Below, one piece after another: positions 6,717-16,200 of a stretch of DNA of 25,336 nt. Both the position numbers and the translations under genes were made by a program. Origin of the DNA: an uncultured Acetatifactor sp. (GTDB lineage Bacteria > Bacillota > Clostridia > Lachnospirales > Lachnospiraceae); assembly GCA_910586435.1 (NCBI GenBank), contig CAJUGT010000051.1, positions 1-25,336 of the forward strand, written 5' to 3'. Position 1 is the first letter of the stretch; every line of letters begins with the position of its first letter. The notes below the pieces were generated by a model. That model did not search any database. It saw only the letters and a program-made list of their open reading frames with translations, and had not been told where the DNA came from.

Positions 6717-7418
6717 GTGCATATAGTAATCTGTGATGACGAGAGGATATTTCTGACATATTTCAGAGAACTTCTGGTGAAAGACAGCATTGAAAAAGGG
6801 AAGGATATTGTTGTGACGGAATATTCCTGCGGGGAGGAATTGGTAAAAGCTTATACCCAGGGAACAGAAACAAGTGTGGATATTCTATTTCTGGATATTT
6901 ATATGGGTGGAATGAATGGGTTGGAAACGGCGCGGATTCTGCGGGAAAAGGGATGCGGCTGCCTGATTGTGTTTTTGACCAACATGGAAGAATACGCCAG
7001 GGAAGGCTATGAGGTAAAGGCTTTCCGCTATCTGCTGAAGGAACAGGTGGATATGGAGATTGGCAGAGTCATGGACGCATGCCGGAAAGAGCTTGAGACA
7101 GAGGAATATTTTGTATTTTCCTATGAGAGATGCAGTTATCATGTTCGCAAGCGGGATATTTTTTACTTTGAGAGCAGGAAACGTATGGTAATACTTTATG
7201 CCCAAAATGGGCAATATCAATTCTATCAGAGATTGGATGTTCTGGAAGAGCAGCTTGCCGGGGAAGGATTTTTGCGATGCCACAGGAGCTTCCTGGTACA
7301 AGAGCGGTATGTGAAGAGCTGGAAAGAAAATGCTCTGTGGTTGGAGGACGGCACCCAGATTCCCATAAGCCGAACATATGAAAAAGCGGTAAACAAAAGA
7401 CTGCTGCTTAGAATCTAA
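6717..7418 (+). CDS. LytTR-family response regulator (AgrA/ComE type)
   Basis: From the GTG at 6717 (GGAGG ending 5 bases upstream) the protein has 233 residues. Residues 1-120 form a receiver domain with the acidic pair Asp7/Asp8, phospho-acceptor Asp60 in ILFLDIYMGG, a Thr in VFLTN, and a switch Lys in RYLLK. Residues 135-233 form a LytTR DNA-binding domain, seen in the IFYFES block, the LRCHRSFLV motif and the ending ISRTYEKAVNKRLL. LytTR regulators bind paired direct repeats about two helical turns apart, and such a pair lies before the ABC exporter genes (8830-8855). The cognate kinase gene follows after a 211-base structured spacer. Family members control peptide signalling, bacteriocin production and export. 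An ATG at 6684 is an alternative start but has no comparable binding site. Confidence 0.92.
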   Translation: MHIVICDDERIFLTYFRELLVKDSIEKGKDIVVTEYSCGEELVKAYTQGTETSVDILFLDIYMGGMNGLETARILREKGCGCLIVFLTNMEEYAREGYEVKAFRYLLKEQVDMEIGRVMDACRKELETEEYFVFSYERCSYHVRKRDIFYFESRKRMVILYAQNGQYQFYQRLDVLEEQLAGEGFLRCHRSFLVQERYVKSWKENALWLEDGTQIPISRTYEKAVNKRLLLRI

Positions 7419-7433
7419 ATATAATTTAATGCA

Positions 7434-7625
7434 GAGACCGCAACAAGTTCCCGCAAGCGGGCCAAGTTCCCGCTTGCGGGAACTGGAATAAAAACAGTCT
7501 CAAAATGAAAGCGCCCGGAAGAAATTTCAGATATGTAAATGACTGAAGATTTCTTCCAGAGTAAGAGCGCTGAAATGAAGAGACCGAAACAAGTTCCCAC
7601 AAGTGGGAACTGGAATAGGAGACAT
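7434..7625 (+). ncRNA. Structured leader A before the histidine kinase gene
   Basis: Between regulator and kinase genes the RNA can form a layered structure. GAGAC (7434-7438) can pair with GTCTC (7497-7501), or that GTCTC can instead pair with the second GAGAC (7580-7584). Between the two alternatives lies a closed domain: AGCGC (7510-7514) / GCGCT (7567-7571), then GGAAGAAATTTCAG (7517-7530) paired with 7543-7557 with one bulge. Each outer unit contains a strong hairpin, at 7465-7484 (loop CTTG) and 7592-7611 (loop CAAG), followed by TGGAATA. The second unit ends directly at the ribosome binding site AGGAG (7617-7621). Leader B at 12746-12937 has the same plan with different sequence, which argues for a functional RNA. 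I cannot match it to a known riboswitch class. Confidence 0.6.
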
Positions 7626-7629
7626 TATT

Positions 7630-8802
7630 TTGGAGAGTAGTCAAGAGGATATTATTATATGGTTGGGGAATCTGTTGATAGCAGGTTCCCTGTTTTATTA
7701 TATGGTACGGAGGAAAAAGAGCCAACATGGGCAAGGGGCTGTTTTGCCCATGTTCATGGAGCAAATACTGGAATATGCCGTATACAGCGCAGGGATAATC
7801 AGGCTTATTGGACTCATTATGGGGGGAATAGGAATGGAGGGAGAAGAGAGCCTGGTTCTGCTTGGGGTGCGGATTTTATTTACAGAGGGAATGGTTTTAT
7901 TGTTTCTTGTGCTCAGCGTATTATATTCAGGCAGAAGAGAGCCGAAGCCAACGGAATTGCGTGTATTTCTTAAGGAAGAAGGGGAAGCCCTGCTTGGATT
8001 GCTGCTGCTGTTGGGATTGATTTTGATTTGTTTTCAGGAAACAGATACATGGAAGGGAATGGGAGAGTCGGTTTTATCGCTGGCTGTGTTCTTTGTCCTG
8101 CTGTATTTAAAATATTGCAGGAGAAAACGGCATGCGGCAGATAGCCAGGGAGAACTTGCCATACGACGGCAGCAGCAGGCGGACTACTATAAAAATGTGG
8201 ATCTGCAATACCAACGCACAAGAGAATTGTGGCATGATTTGAAAAACCATATAGGAGTTCTTGAAATATTGGCAAATAAGAAACAGTTTCCGGAGTTAAC
8301 AGATTATCTGAACAGTTTTAAACAGGATGTGGAAATTCGCATGATTCCTACAAAAACTGGCAATACCGCCGTGGACGCCATACTCAGTGATAAGCTTTAT
8401 GCAGCCAAAAGAAGGGAGATACAAGTCTCCATACAGATATGTAATCTGTCAGATATGACCATCCCTTCCACAGATATATGCGCCATATTGGGAAACCTTT
8501 TGGACAATGCCCTGGAAGCATGCGGCAGGATTTCCGGAAAAAGAAGGATAGCGCTGTGCATCAAGAGACAGGACAATTTCTATTATCTTGTGGTGACGAA
8601 TACGGCCATGGAACCGGTTCGACAAGATATGGGATATGTATCAAACAAAAAAGGAAAGGAAAATGGCGTGGGGCATGGGCTGGGACTCAGAAGTGTGGAG
8701 CGAATTGCGCATCATTATGGAGGTTCTGTGGTGACGGCCTATGAGCAGGGAGAATTTAAGGTGGCAATAAGGATGCAGGATGATATATCATCAGAGAATT
8801 GA
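7630..8802 (+). CDS. AgrC-like GHKL sensor histidine kinase
   Basis: The TTG at 7630 (AGGAG, 8-base gap) gives 390 residues. The GTG at 7603 lies inside a stable hairpin and is less likely. Residues 8-162 carry about five membrane helices and little extracellular domain, as in peptide-sensing AgrC/ComD kinases. The dimerisation helix holds the phospho-His202 in LWHDLKNHI. The C-terminal ATPase domain has the N box NLLDNALEA and the G box GHGLGLRSVERI. Such kinases pair with LytTR regulators, and the regulator gene is just upstream in the same orientation with no terminator between, so the two should form one operon. A signal is not predictable. No AIP or AgrB-like processing gene is present in the window, so a peptide or small-molecule ligand made elsewhere, or the locus's own NRPS product, are open options. 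Confidence 0.9.
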   Translation: MESSQEDIIIWLGNLLIAGSLFYYMVRRKKSQHGQGAVLPMFMEQILEYAVYSAGIIRLIGLIMGGIGMEGEESLVLLGVRILFTEGMVLLFLVLSVLYSGRREPKPTELRVFLKEEGEALLGLLLLLGLILICFQETDTWKGMGESVLSLAVFFVLLYLKYCRRKRHAADSQGELAIRRQQQADYYKNVDLQYQRTRELWHDLKNHIGVLEILANKKQFPELTDYLNSFKQDVEIRMIPTKTGNTAVDAILSDKLYAAKRREIQVSIQICNLSDMTIPSTDICAILGNLLDNALEACGRISGKRRIALCIKRQDNFYYLVVTNTAMEPVRQDMGYVSNKKGKENGVGHGLGLRSVERIAHHYGGSVVTAYEQGEFKVAIRMQDDISSEN

Positions 8803-8829
8803 TGGTTTTGATATGATTTACGCAAAAAA

Positions 8830-8966
8830 TGACAAGAACAATGTAAAAAGTGACATCAATACCACAAAAAAGAGACCATATGTTAGTATAAGATGAAGCG
8901 GAAGATAGTGTCAAATGGGATACGAAAAACAGCAACGAACCGGACAAGCCCCGGGAGGCGAGTTGC
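8830..8966 (+). promoter_or_regulatory. Candidate LytTR-controlled promoter and leader of the ABC exporter operon
   Basis: Two direct repeats of an A-run followed by TGACA lie at 8830-8834 and 8851-8855, exactly 21 bp apart, the spacing used by AgrA/ComE-type LytTR regulators. A -10-like TATAAG follows at 8887-8892, while the expected -35 position (8864-8869, ACAAAA) is poor, as expected of an activator-dependent promoter. Downstream, GCAAC (8932-8936) can pair with GTTGC (8962-8966) around a CCGG-rich interior before the ribosome binding site. Binding by the regulator at 6717 is inferred. Confidence 0.5.
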
Positions 8967-8990
8967 GGAACTAAATTGGAGGGTGTGAAG

Positions 8991-10799
8991 ATGAAAGTAA
9001 TAAAAAACTGCCTGCTTTCGGTCAGGCTGGTGTTTCAATATGCGCCGTGGAATGCGTTATTGTATATGCTTGGGTATTTTATCCCCGGAACTTTTACTGG
9101 AATCCAGATTATTCTGGTGCAGAGAATCGTAGATTGCGGCGTGGCATGTATCAATGGTCCGGTGGATGGAGTAGAGGGGGCTTTGCGCAGTATAGTGATA
9201 AACGGAGTGTGTCTTGTGGCGCTTTTGTTTTTCTGGGTGGTATTACAGAGGATGGGAGGCTATGAACATAAAGTAATAGAAACCAAGCTGACAAAACATA
9301 TGGCATCTGACATTATGGCAAAGCTGCAAACCCTTGACTATGGAGCCTTTGAATCAAAGAAAACACAGGAGGTATTGCAGAGGATCAGCAACAGTCCCTG
9401 GAGTAATATTTCCAATTGCTTTAATCGGACCATGATATCCATGCAAACGGTACTGTCCGTCTTCTTCGTTTTGGGTGTGTATATGACAATTTCAATATGG
9501 ATTGGCATTGGGCTGCTTTTGATTGCCGTGCCCATGATTATACTGAACTTTTCTTCCACTTATCATTTTCATCAAGTACTATTTTGCACCACGGAAGAGG
9601 GGCGAAGGATGAAGGACCTGAAGGGGCTGCTTCAGAATAAACATGCCATGTATGAGATGAAGATATTTGGCAGTCAGGAAATGATTGCGGAAAAATGGAA
9701 AGAGGCAAGCAATAAGGTTGAAAGTGAGATGAAAAAGGGAGGGGCAAAGGTCGTTCTTCTGGAAGGCACCGGCAAGCTTTTAAATGTGATTTATTATGTC
9801 TTTATTATTATGACGCTTGCTTATTCTCTGCTAAACGGCGTTGTCACTCTGGGGCAGTTTGTGGCCGCTGTCGGCTCCATTGGTTCCCTGACGGGTAAGG
9901 TGAATGGAGCCGCCTGGCAGATTACGGATGCCATTCGGTGCGCAATGGATATTGAGTTTTATCGGGAATTTGTGGCGCTTCCAAAGGGCAGGGAGCCAGG
10001 GAAGACAGAAGAGCTTTCCCACCATGACATTGCCTTTGAAAACGTGAGTTTTACTTATCCGGGGACGGACAGGGAGATATTAAGCCATGTGACATTTCGT
10101 GTGAAGGAAGGGGAGAGAGTTGCCTTTGTGGGCGAAAATGGGGCAGGAAAATCAACCATGATTAAGCTTCTCTGTGGACTTTATACTCCGGACAGCGGAC
10201 GGGTACTCATAGGGGGAGTGGATGTGCGGGACTTGTCGGATAAGCTTCGCCATAGTCTTGTCTCCGCAGTGTTTCAGGATTTCCAGGGGTATGAGCTGAC
10301 TTTGGGGGAAAATGTGGCATTGGGTAATATTGAGAAGCTAAAGGAGGAGGCTTCCATTCAAGAGGCACTGAAACTGGCAGGCGGAGAATCGCTCTATGCC
10401 ATGGAAGAAAAAGGTTTGTGGCGTAATTTGGGGCATTTGGAAGAGGACGGAAAGGACTTGTCCAAAGGGCAGTGGCAGAGAGTGGCAACAGCCAGGGCAT
10501 TTCTGGCCGATGCGGCGTTTTGTATTTTGGATGAACCTACGGCTTCTCTTGATCCCATTGCGGAAAGCCAAATGTATGAAAACTTTGCGCAGATTTTCCA
10601 TAAAAACGGCACCATAATGATTTCGCATCGCCTTGCCAGCGCTAAAATGGCGGATCGGATTATGGTGTTGGATGGGGGCAGGATTGTTCAAAATGGCAGT
10701 CATGAAGAACTTATGAGAGAGGAAGGGCTTTACCGGACCATGTATCTGGCGCAAAGTGCCTGGTATGAAGAGCAGGACAAGAAGGAAAGCAAATCCTGA
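8991..10799 (+). CDS. ABC exporter half-transporter (membrane domain plus ATPase), first of pair
   Basis: The ATG at 8991 (GGAGGG, 7-base gap) gives 602 residues. Residues 1-320 form a six-helix exporter membrane domain. Residues 345-580 form the ATPase: Walker A GENGAGKST (381-389), Q-loop VFQDF, signature LSKGQ (490-494, a Lys in place of the usual second-position Gly), Walker B CILDEPTA with catalytic Glu515, and H-loop ISHRLAS. This is a type IV ABC exporter of the family that moves peptides, lipids or drugs out of the cell. There is no N-terminal C39 peptidase domain, so it does not cut leader peptides. The next gene, 31 bases away, encodes a second, distinct half-transporter, so a heterodimer is likely. 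Context between an AgrC-like system and an NRPS operon suggests product export or self-resistance. Confidence 0.92.
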   Translation: MKVIKNCLLSVRLVFQYAPWNALLYMLGYFIPGTFTGIQIILVQRIVDCGVACINGPVDGVEGALRSIVINGVCLVALLFFWVVLQRMGGYEHKVIETKLTKHMASDIMAKLQTLDYGAFESKKTQEVLQRISNSPWSNISNCFNRTMISMQTVLSVFFVLGVYMTISIWIGIGLLLIAVPMIILNFSSTYHFHQVLFCTTEEGRRMKDLKGLLQNKHAMYEMKIFGSQEMIAEKWKEASNKVESEMKKGGAKVVLLEGTGKLLNVIYYVFIIMTLAYSLLNGVVTLGQFVAAVGSIGSLTGKVNGAAWQITDAIRCAMDIEFYREFVALPKGREPGKTEELSHHDIAFENVSFTYPGTDREILSHVTFRVKEGERVAFVGENGAGKSTMIKLLCGLYTPDSGRVLIGGVDVRDLSDKLRHSLVSAVFQDFQGYELTLGENVALGNIEKLKEEASIQEALKLAGGESLYAMEEKGLWRNLGHLEEDGKDLSKGQWQRVATARAFLADAAFCILDEPTASLDPIAESQMYENFAQIFHKNGTIMISHRLASAKMADRIMVLDGGRIVQNGSHEELMREEGLYRTMYLAQSAWYEEQDKKESKS

Positions 10800-10830
10800 A
10801 TGGGAAGAAAGAAAAAGCCGGGAGCAAACT

Positions 10831-12615
10831 ATGAAAAGGATAGCAATGGAAAAACAAGATAAGGCAATAAAATATATTGGATATTGTTTTGAGGATATTC
10901 TGCGTTTCACCCCCTTGATGCTGTGGGGAAAGTTGCTCATCAGCATTGTGGAAGGAGTGATGGCAGTCTGGCAGCCCATTTTGATAGCGGATATATGTGA
11001 GCTGGCATCGAATTTGACTGCTATGAACACAGAAATTTTTTATAAAAATGTGCTGTTTCTATGTCTCTGTATCGGCCTGCCGGCAGTCTGTTCCGTGGTT
11101 ATGAAAGCCGTCGCTATTTACAATGACTGTAAAAAGGAAAGCTGTTATGGGTGGAAGTTGTTTGAACATGCGCAAAAGATTCGCCTGGAAACTTTGGAGG
11201 ACTCCCAGGTATTGGATACTTTTCAGAAAGCGGACGCGGCATATTCCGGCCAGATGGCGGGAAGCAGGATGCTTTCCTGTATTTTTATCATGGCTGAGGC
11301 CGTGCTGATATGTGTGAGCACAATCTATGTCGTGGGCAGGTTTTCCATATGGCTCATTCCCGGGGCAGTACTGAGTTTTATACCACATCTGGCCGTTAAT
11401 CTGTTGTCAGAAAAACAAAGAACAGCCGTATACAGGGCGCAGTCAGGCGTCAGGCGCAGGATGCAGTATCTATGGGAACGATTCTGTAAGAAAGAATCTG
11501 TGAAAGAAATGCGTACCATGGGTTTTGGGGGATATTTCAAGAAGATGTGGGTGGAGGCCAATGTTGCCACAATGCATGAGCTGGAGGAGGTGGAGCTTAA
11601 GGCGTTAAAATTGGGCTGTCTGGACGCTTCTCTCAAGAATGCCTGTTATGCCGTCAATATTGCCATTGCCTTGTTCCTTTTGCTGAACGGCGGACTAGTG
11701 GTGGGACAGTTTGCGGCATGTCTGTCTGCCTTTGCGCTGCTGCAAAATGAGCTGATGAAACTGGGGGACAAAATCGGGGAATTTTCCAATTACTATCACT
11801 ATGTGGAGGAGTATTATGATTTCTTCAGCACGGAGACGGAGCAGGACGGCCAGGAAGAATATCGTCCCTTTGAGAAGGAGATTACGTTAAATCAAGTACA
11901 CTTCAGGTACTGCGGTTCGGAGAAGGACTCTTTAAACGGTGTGAATTTGCGCATTAAAAAGGGAGAACATGTAGTCATTGTGGGAGTCAACGGTTCGGGC
12001 AAGACGACTCTTTCCAAGGTGTTGATGGGAGCGTACAGAGCGTCATCAGGCTCCGTGTGTTATGATGGGCAGAATGTAAATGATTTGCGAAAGGAAGGGT
12101 TGTATCGGGATATTTCCATGGTGTCCCAGGATTTTGTACATTATAATTTTACGCTTCGTGAGAATATCTGTATCAGTGATATAAAGTACAGGGAAGATGA
12201 AAAGCGAATTCAGGAAACCATGGCCACAGTGGAAATGGAGGAGCTGGCGGAAAGCATTGGCGGGTTGGAGTGTCAGCTTGGCAGGGAATTCGGAGGAAAG
12301 GAACTGTCCGGGGGCGAGTGGCAGAAAGTTGCAATAGCCCGGGGGCTTTTCAGGGACAGTAGACTGATTATCCTGGATGAACCCACCAGTGCGCTGGACC
12401 CACTTATGGAATATGATATTCTTACGAAATTTCTGGGTCTTATAAAGGGAAAGACCTCTGTAATTATCTCTCATAGGGTAGGAATCTGCCGAAGCGCCGA
12501 TAAGATTGTGGTTATGAAAGAGGGACGTGTGGTAGAGTGCGGCACGCATGAAGAACTGCTGGGGAAGGGCGGTGAATATAGCCACATATGGGAAGAGCAG
12601 GCAAAGTGGTACTGA
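10831..12615 (+). CDS. ABC exporter half-transporter, second of pair
   Basis: The ATG at 10831 (GGGAG, 6-base gap) gives 594 residues. In-frame codons overlapping the preceding gene would allow a longer form but lack a binding site. The protein has a membrane domain (about residues 20-325) and an ATPase domain: Walker A GVNGSGKTT (385-393), Q-loop VSQDF, signature LSGGE (492-496), Walker B LIILDEPTS with a catalytic Glu, and H-loop ISHRVG. It differs clearly from the first half-transporter, which supports a heterodimeric exporter. The gene is followed by a good rho-independent terminator, so regulator-driven transcription of the exporter pair is separable from the NRPS operon downstream. The substrate is inferred only from context. 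Confidence 0.92.
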   Translation: MKRIAMEKQDKAIKYIGYCFEDILRFTPLMLWGKLLISIVEGVMAVWQPILIADICELASNLTAMNTEIFYKNVLFLCLCIGLPAVCSVVMKAVAIYNDCKKESCYGWKLFEHAQKIRLETLEDSQVLDTFQKADAAYSGQMAGSRMLSCIFIMAEAVLICVSTIYVVGRFSIWLIPGAVLSFIPHLAVNLLSEKQRTAVYRAQSGVRRRMQYLWERFCKKESVKEMRTMGFGGYFKKMWVEANVATMHELEEVELKALKLGCLDASLKNACYAVNIAIALFLLLNGGLVVGQFAACLSAFALLQNELMKLGDKIGEFSNYYHYVEEYYDFFSTETEQDGQEEYRPFEKEITLNQVHFRYCGSEKDSLNGVNLRIKKGEHVVIVGVNGSGKTTLSKVLMGAYRASSGSVCYDGQNVNDLRKEGLYRDISMVSQDFVHYNFTLRENICISDIKYREDEKRIQETMATVEMEELAESIGGLECQLGREFGGKELSGGEWQKVAIARGLFRDSRLIILDEPTSALDPLMEYDILTKFLGLIKGKTSVIISHRVGICRSADKIVVMKEGRVVECGTHEELLGKGGEYSHIWEEQAKWY

Positions 12616-12696
12616 ACAAAAACGGCATAAAATATGCCGGTCATCAGGACAGGAGAGAAGATTCCCTGCTGCAAAAATAACATATTTCCTGCAAAG

Positions 12697-12724
12697 ACGG
12701 CACTGTATCCACAGTGCCGTTTTT
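12697..12724 (+). terminator. Rho-independent terminator after the ABC exporter genes
   Basis: ACGGCACTG (12697-12705) and CAGTGCCGT (12712-12720) form a perfect 9-bp stem with a six-base loop, followed directly by TTTT. It separates the exporter operon from the leader of the STAS-NRPS operon. Confidence 0.88.
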
Positions 12725-12745
12725 GTTACAATTATAAGAAGGATT

Positions 12746-12937
12746 AAGGGCATCAAAGTGAAACGACGGTACAGGAATCAGTCGAGAAACGCAGATAAAG
12801 GGCATCGGAGTGTATCGACGGTACTGGAATCAGTCGAGAAACGCAGATGCCTGGAAGAAAATATCAGCAAAGAATTTTGCTGAGATTTTCTTCCCTGGTA
12901 AGGGCATCGGAGTGTATCGACGGTACTGGAATGGAGG
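12746..12937 (+). ncRNA. Structured leader B (three repeat units) before the STAS-NRPS operon
   Basis: Units starting AAGGGCATC occur at 12746, 12798 and 12900. Units 1 and 2 form a 52-base tandem repeat with a few substitutions, and the first 33 bases of units 2 and 3 are identical. GATGCC at 12846-12851 can pair with GGCATC upstream (12801-12806) or downstream (12903-12908), but not both. Between the alternatives lies a 16-bp stem with one mismatch (12853-12868 / 12879-12894, beginning GGAAGAAAAT). Each unit has TACTGGAAT or TACAGGAAT, and in unit 2 TCGAC/GTCGA places GGA in a hairpin loop. Unit 3 runs straight into the ribosome binding site. A TATAAG at 12733-12738 may be the -10 box, with no good -35. 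The plan matches leader A at 7434-7625. Confidence 0.6.
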
Positions 12938-12944
12938 AAAAAAT

Positions 12945-13244
12945 ATGACAGTAAAATTAATGAAGCAGGGGACAGGAGCAGTGCTTTTTTTGGAGGGAAG
13001 AATTGATACCATGACTGCTCCGGAGGCACAGGAAGCATTGCTGCCCATGGCAGATGAATATGAAACGCTTACCCTGGATTTTGATAAAGTTTCTTTTGTA
13101 AGTTCCGCAGGACTGCGGGTGCTGCTGATGCTTCAAAAGAAATGCAATGCGGGAAGCAGGGAGATGAAGCTGATTCATGTGAAGCCTTCCATTATGGAAG
13201 TATTTGACATGACCGGTTTTTCTGGAATGTTATGCATTGAATGA
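12945..13244 (+). CDS. STAS-domain anti-sigma factor antagonist (SpoIIAA/RsbV type), first copy
   Basis: The ATG at 12945 follows GGAGG with a 7-base gap and gives 99 residues, the full length of a single STAS domain. It has LEGRIDTMTAPE near residues 16-27 and FVSSAGLRVL (51-60), where Ser54 aligns with the phosphorylated serine of SpoIIAA. In partner switching the dephosphorylated protein binds the kinase/anti-sigma protein and releases its partner. Phosphorylation by the kinase turns it off, and a PP2C phosphatase turns it on. The two other components lie downstream of the NRPS gene (17691-19653). The stop codon overlaps the NRPS start (ATGA at 13241-13244), so the two genes should be translationally coupled. 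An upstream extension into leader B is open by chance only. Confidence 0.92.
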   Translation: MTVKLMKQGTGAVLFLEGRIDTMTAPEAQEALLPMADEYETLTLDFDKVSFVSSAGLRVLLMLQKKCNAGSREMKLIHVKPSIMEVFDMTGFSGMLCIE

Positions 13245-16200
13245 CAGATTTGCGGCTGTTTCAAACTGAGCTGACTAGAAAAAAGGACAGGATAAATAGG
13301 ATGATAAGTGCGGAACTGAATCAGGCACAGCGGGAAATGCTGTTAAGTGAACGTGTTTTTGGAAACCAGGCGCTGCCTGTGATTTCTGTGAAATTAAAAC
13401 TTCCGGAATTTGGCGCAGCCCAGGTAAAGGATGCTGCGGAGAAGGTATTTGAGAGTGGAGATATTTTTACCGCTGTTCTTATGGTGGAAAATGAGAGGAC
13501 CTGTTTTAGCCCGGGGGCAAGGGAGATTCTGCCCTGCGTCATTGGGGAAAGCATGGAGGAAAGAGAAGCGGAAGCATATATGGAACGCAGGGACCGTGTG
13601 CCGTTATTATTCCCGGAGGAACTATATGGGGGTGAGGTGCTTCCCTTAAAGGATGGAGGAGCCATACTTTATGTACGTTTTCACCATATTCTCTTGGATG
13701 GCTACGGAATGAGTCTTTTTGCTCAAAGAGTTCTGGATGTGCTTTCGGGAAAAACAGTGCGGAAATCGGTCTTCTTTTCCCAGATAGACACAGGGGAAAA
13801 GGGAGATGGAGTAGAAAAAGGAGAGACCACGGAACCGGAAGGCATGGAACGGCGGGATGACTCTGGGGTACAGGACGAAGAATTCTGGCGTTCGTATTTT
13901 ATGGATGCTGAGTTTGAACCGGCGCTTTATGGGGAAATAGAGAAAAACTATGCAAAAATAAGCCGCCACTGTACATTGGAGGGAGTATCTCTTAAGGAAG
14001 TGGAAAAGTTTGCGGCTGAGAATGGGGTGACAATACCTTATGTGGTTGGAGCGGCCTATGGAGTTTACCTGGCTTTGGCCACAGGGAAAAGAGACGCGGT
14101 ATTTCTCATGGCCCGGCTGAATCGGAAAAGCCACGAACTGGGGACTTTGGGCTGCTATACATTGCCGGTTCCTGTCAGAGTCCATGTGGAACAGGAAGAC
14201 ACTTTCGGAGATATATGCAGAAAATTACAGGAAAGTGCCAGACTCGCTTCCCGGCATAAGGGATGTGGGTTTGACACTATAATAAAGATATTAAAGGAAG
14301 AAGGTATCATTTCCGGAAGTGTATCCGAATATGGGTTTAATTTTTACTCCTACCATATACAGACAGAATTAGAATATTCTCTGAAGTATAGTGTATCCGG
14401 GGGAATTAACAATCATTTACGGTGGAATGTCTTTTATAAGGAGGGGGAACTTTCCCATGTCTTTGACCTGCGCAAAGGGATATACGATGATGAAATGGCC
14501 CAATATTTTGAGGAAGCCATTACGGAAATCCTGAGCCGTGGCCTTGACGGCATGAAAATCAGCCAGATACCATGTATTGGGAAACGGGAAAAAGAGCATC
14601 TTCTTGGAATAAAAGGGAAGACAATTCCAATAGAACGGGACGCAACCATTCCCGGGCTGTTTCGGAAGGCAGCAGCGCTGTTCCCGAAGCGTCCCGCCCT
14701 GTATGCCGGTGAATATAGTTTTAGTTTTGAAGAACTGGATAGCTGTTCCGATGCCATAGCCGGGCATCTGATGGGAGCCGGAGTGGAAAGCGGGGATATT
14801 GTGGCTTTTATGCTGAAGCGGGACTATCGGCTGATTCCTGTCATGCTTGGAATTGCCAAGACAGGCGCGGCTTTCCTGCCCATTGACCCCCAATATCCGA
14901 AAGACAGGATACAATATATTCTGGAAGACAGCGAGGCAAAATACCTGATTTCTTCAAAGAATGTGGATGCGGCCGCAGGACGGGATTATCTTGAAGCAGA
15001 CGAATTGTTTGGAAATGAGATAGAAGGTCACAGGAAAACGCAGCACACTTCGGAAGAGGGGGATTTACAGCAAGGCACTGAAAGTAATTTCAAGTTGCCG
15101 TATATCAGCCGGGAACAGCCTGCCTATCTTATCTACACGTCGGGAACCACGGGCAGACCCAAAGGCGTGATACTTTCTCATAAGGGAATTGCCAATATTG
15201 TGCATCCCGACAATAATCCCTTTAACCGTGATCTGGTGAAAAATGGAAAGGGTATTGTGGCAATTGGGTCCATTTGTTTTGATATTTCTCTGTATGAAAT
15301 TTTTGTCCCGATGTTTAACGGATTATTTGTTGAATTTGGAAATGAAAAGGCAATGCTGGATGCGGGAGAGCTGGCAGCGCATATTTTGCGTCATGGGGCG
15401 GATGTGCTCCACTGTACGCCTTCCAGGGTGGCGTCTTATCTGGAAAATCCTGAATTTATCAAAGCTCTGTCCCAGAATGTGAAGGCAATGCTCCTGGCCG
15501 GAGAGCAGCTTCCTGAAAGTCTTGTGAGGGAGCTGAAAGGCCGTTACGGCATCCGTGTATACAATGGGTATGGGCCTACGGAAACCACCATAGGAGCGAC
15601 GATTACGGAGGCAGGCGACTGTCATACCATAGGCGCTCCCATTGCCAATACAGGTATTCTGCTCTTAAATCAGGATAGAAAACAGGTTCCCATGGGGGTG
15701 CCGGGGGAGATTTGTATCTTTGGAAGCGGCGTTGGACTGGGATACAGAAACAGACCGGAGGAGACAGAAGAAAAATTCATCTTCTGGGAAAGTATGAGGG
15801 TGTACCGGACGGGGGATTTGGGTCATCTGGATTCAGAAGGCAGGCTGATATACCATGGAAGAAATGACCGGCAGGTGAAGCTCCGGGGGCTGCGAATAGA
15901 ATTGTCGGAAATAGAAAAGGTAATGGGCTCCTGTCCGGGCGTGGCGCAGGCCGCCTGTGTTCTCAGGAAAGTGGATAAGAGAGACCATCTTGCGGGATTT
16001 TACTCTGTGGTGCAGGGAGGCAGACTGAGCAGGGAAGAATTGAGGACCTTTATGAAGAAGCGCCTGACGGCATATATGGTTCCGGAACTATTGACGGAAT
16101 TAAAAGAAATGCCCCAGACGCCGGGCGGAAAGACAGATTTGAAGGCCCTGGGAAAGATACCTGTGGAATATGTGAGAGAGTACACTCCGCCAATGAACGA

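Noticed and set aside
7434..7625. Match to a known riboswitch (c-di-GMP, T-box, guanidine classes)
   Set aside because: None of the conserved cores of these classes that I know could be found in either leader.
8894..8988. 31-codon basic peptide before the exporter genes, considered as a signal peptide precursor
   Set aside because: No ribosome binding site, no double-Gly or AIP-like pattern, and its frame overlaps the leader hairpin and the binding site of the exporter gene.
10490..10494. ABC signature LSKGQ as a sign of a dead ATPase in the first half-transporter
   Set aside because: Walker A, catalytic Glu and H-loop are intact, and this substitution occurs in working exporters, so only a mild asymmetry is implied.
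12810..12944. Extension of the first STAS protein into the leader
   Set aside because: The translated stretch repeats because the leader repeats. A full STAS domain begins at 12945 behind a strong binding site.
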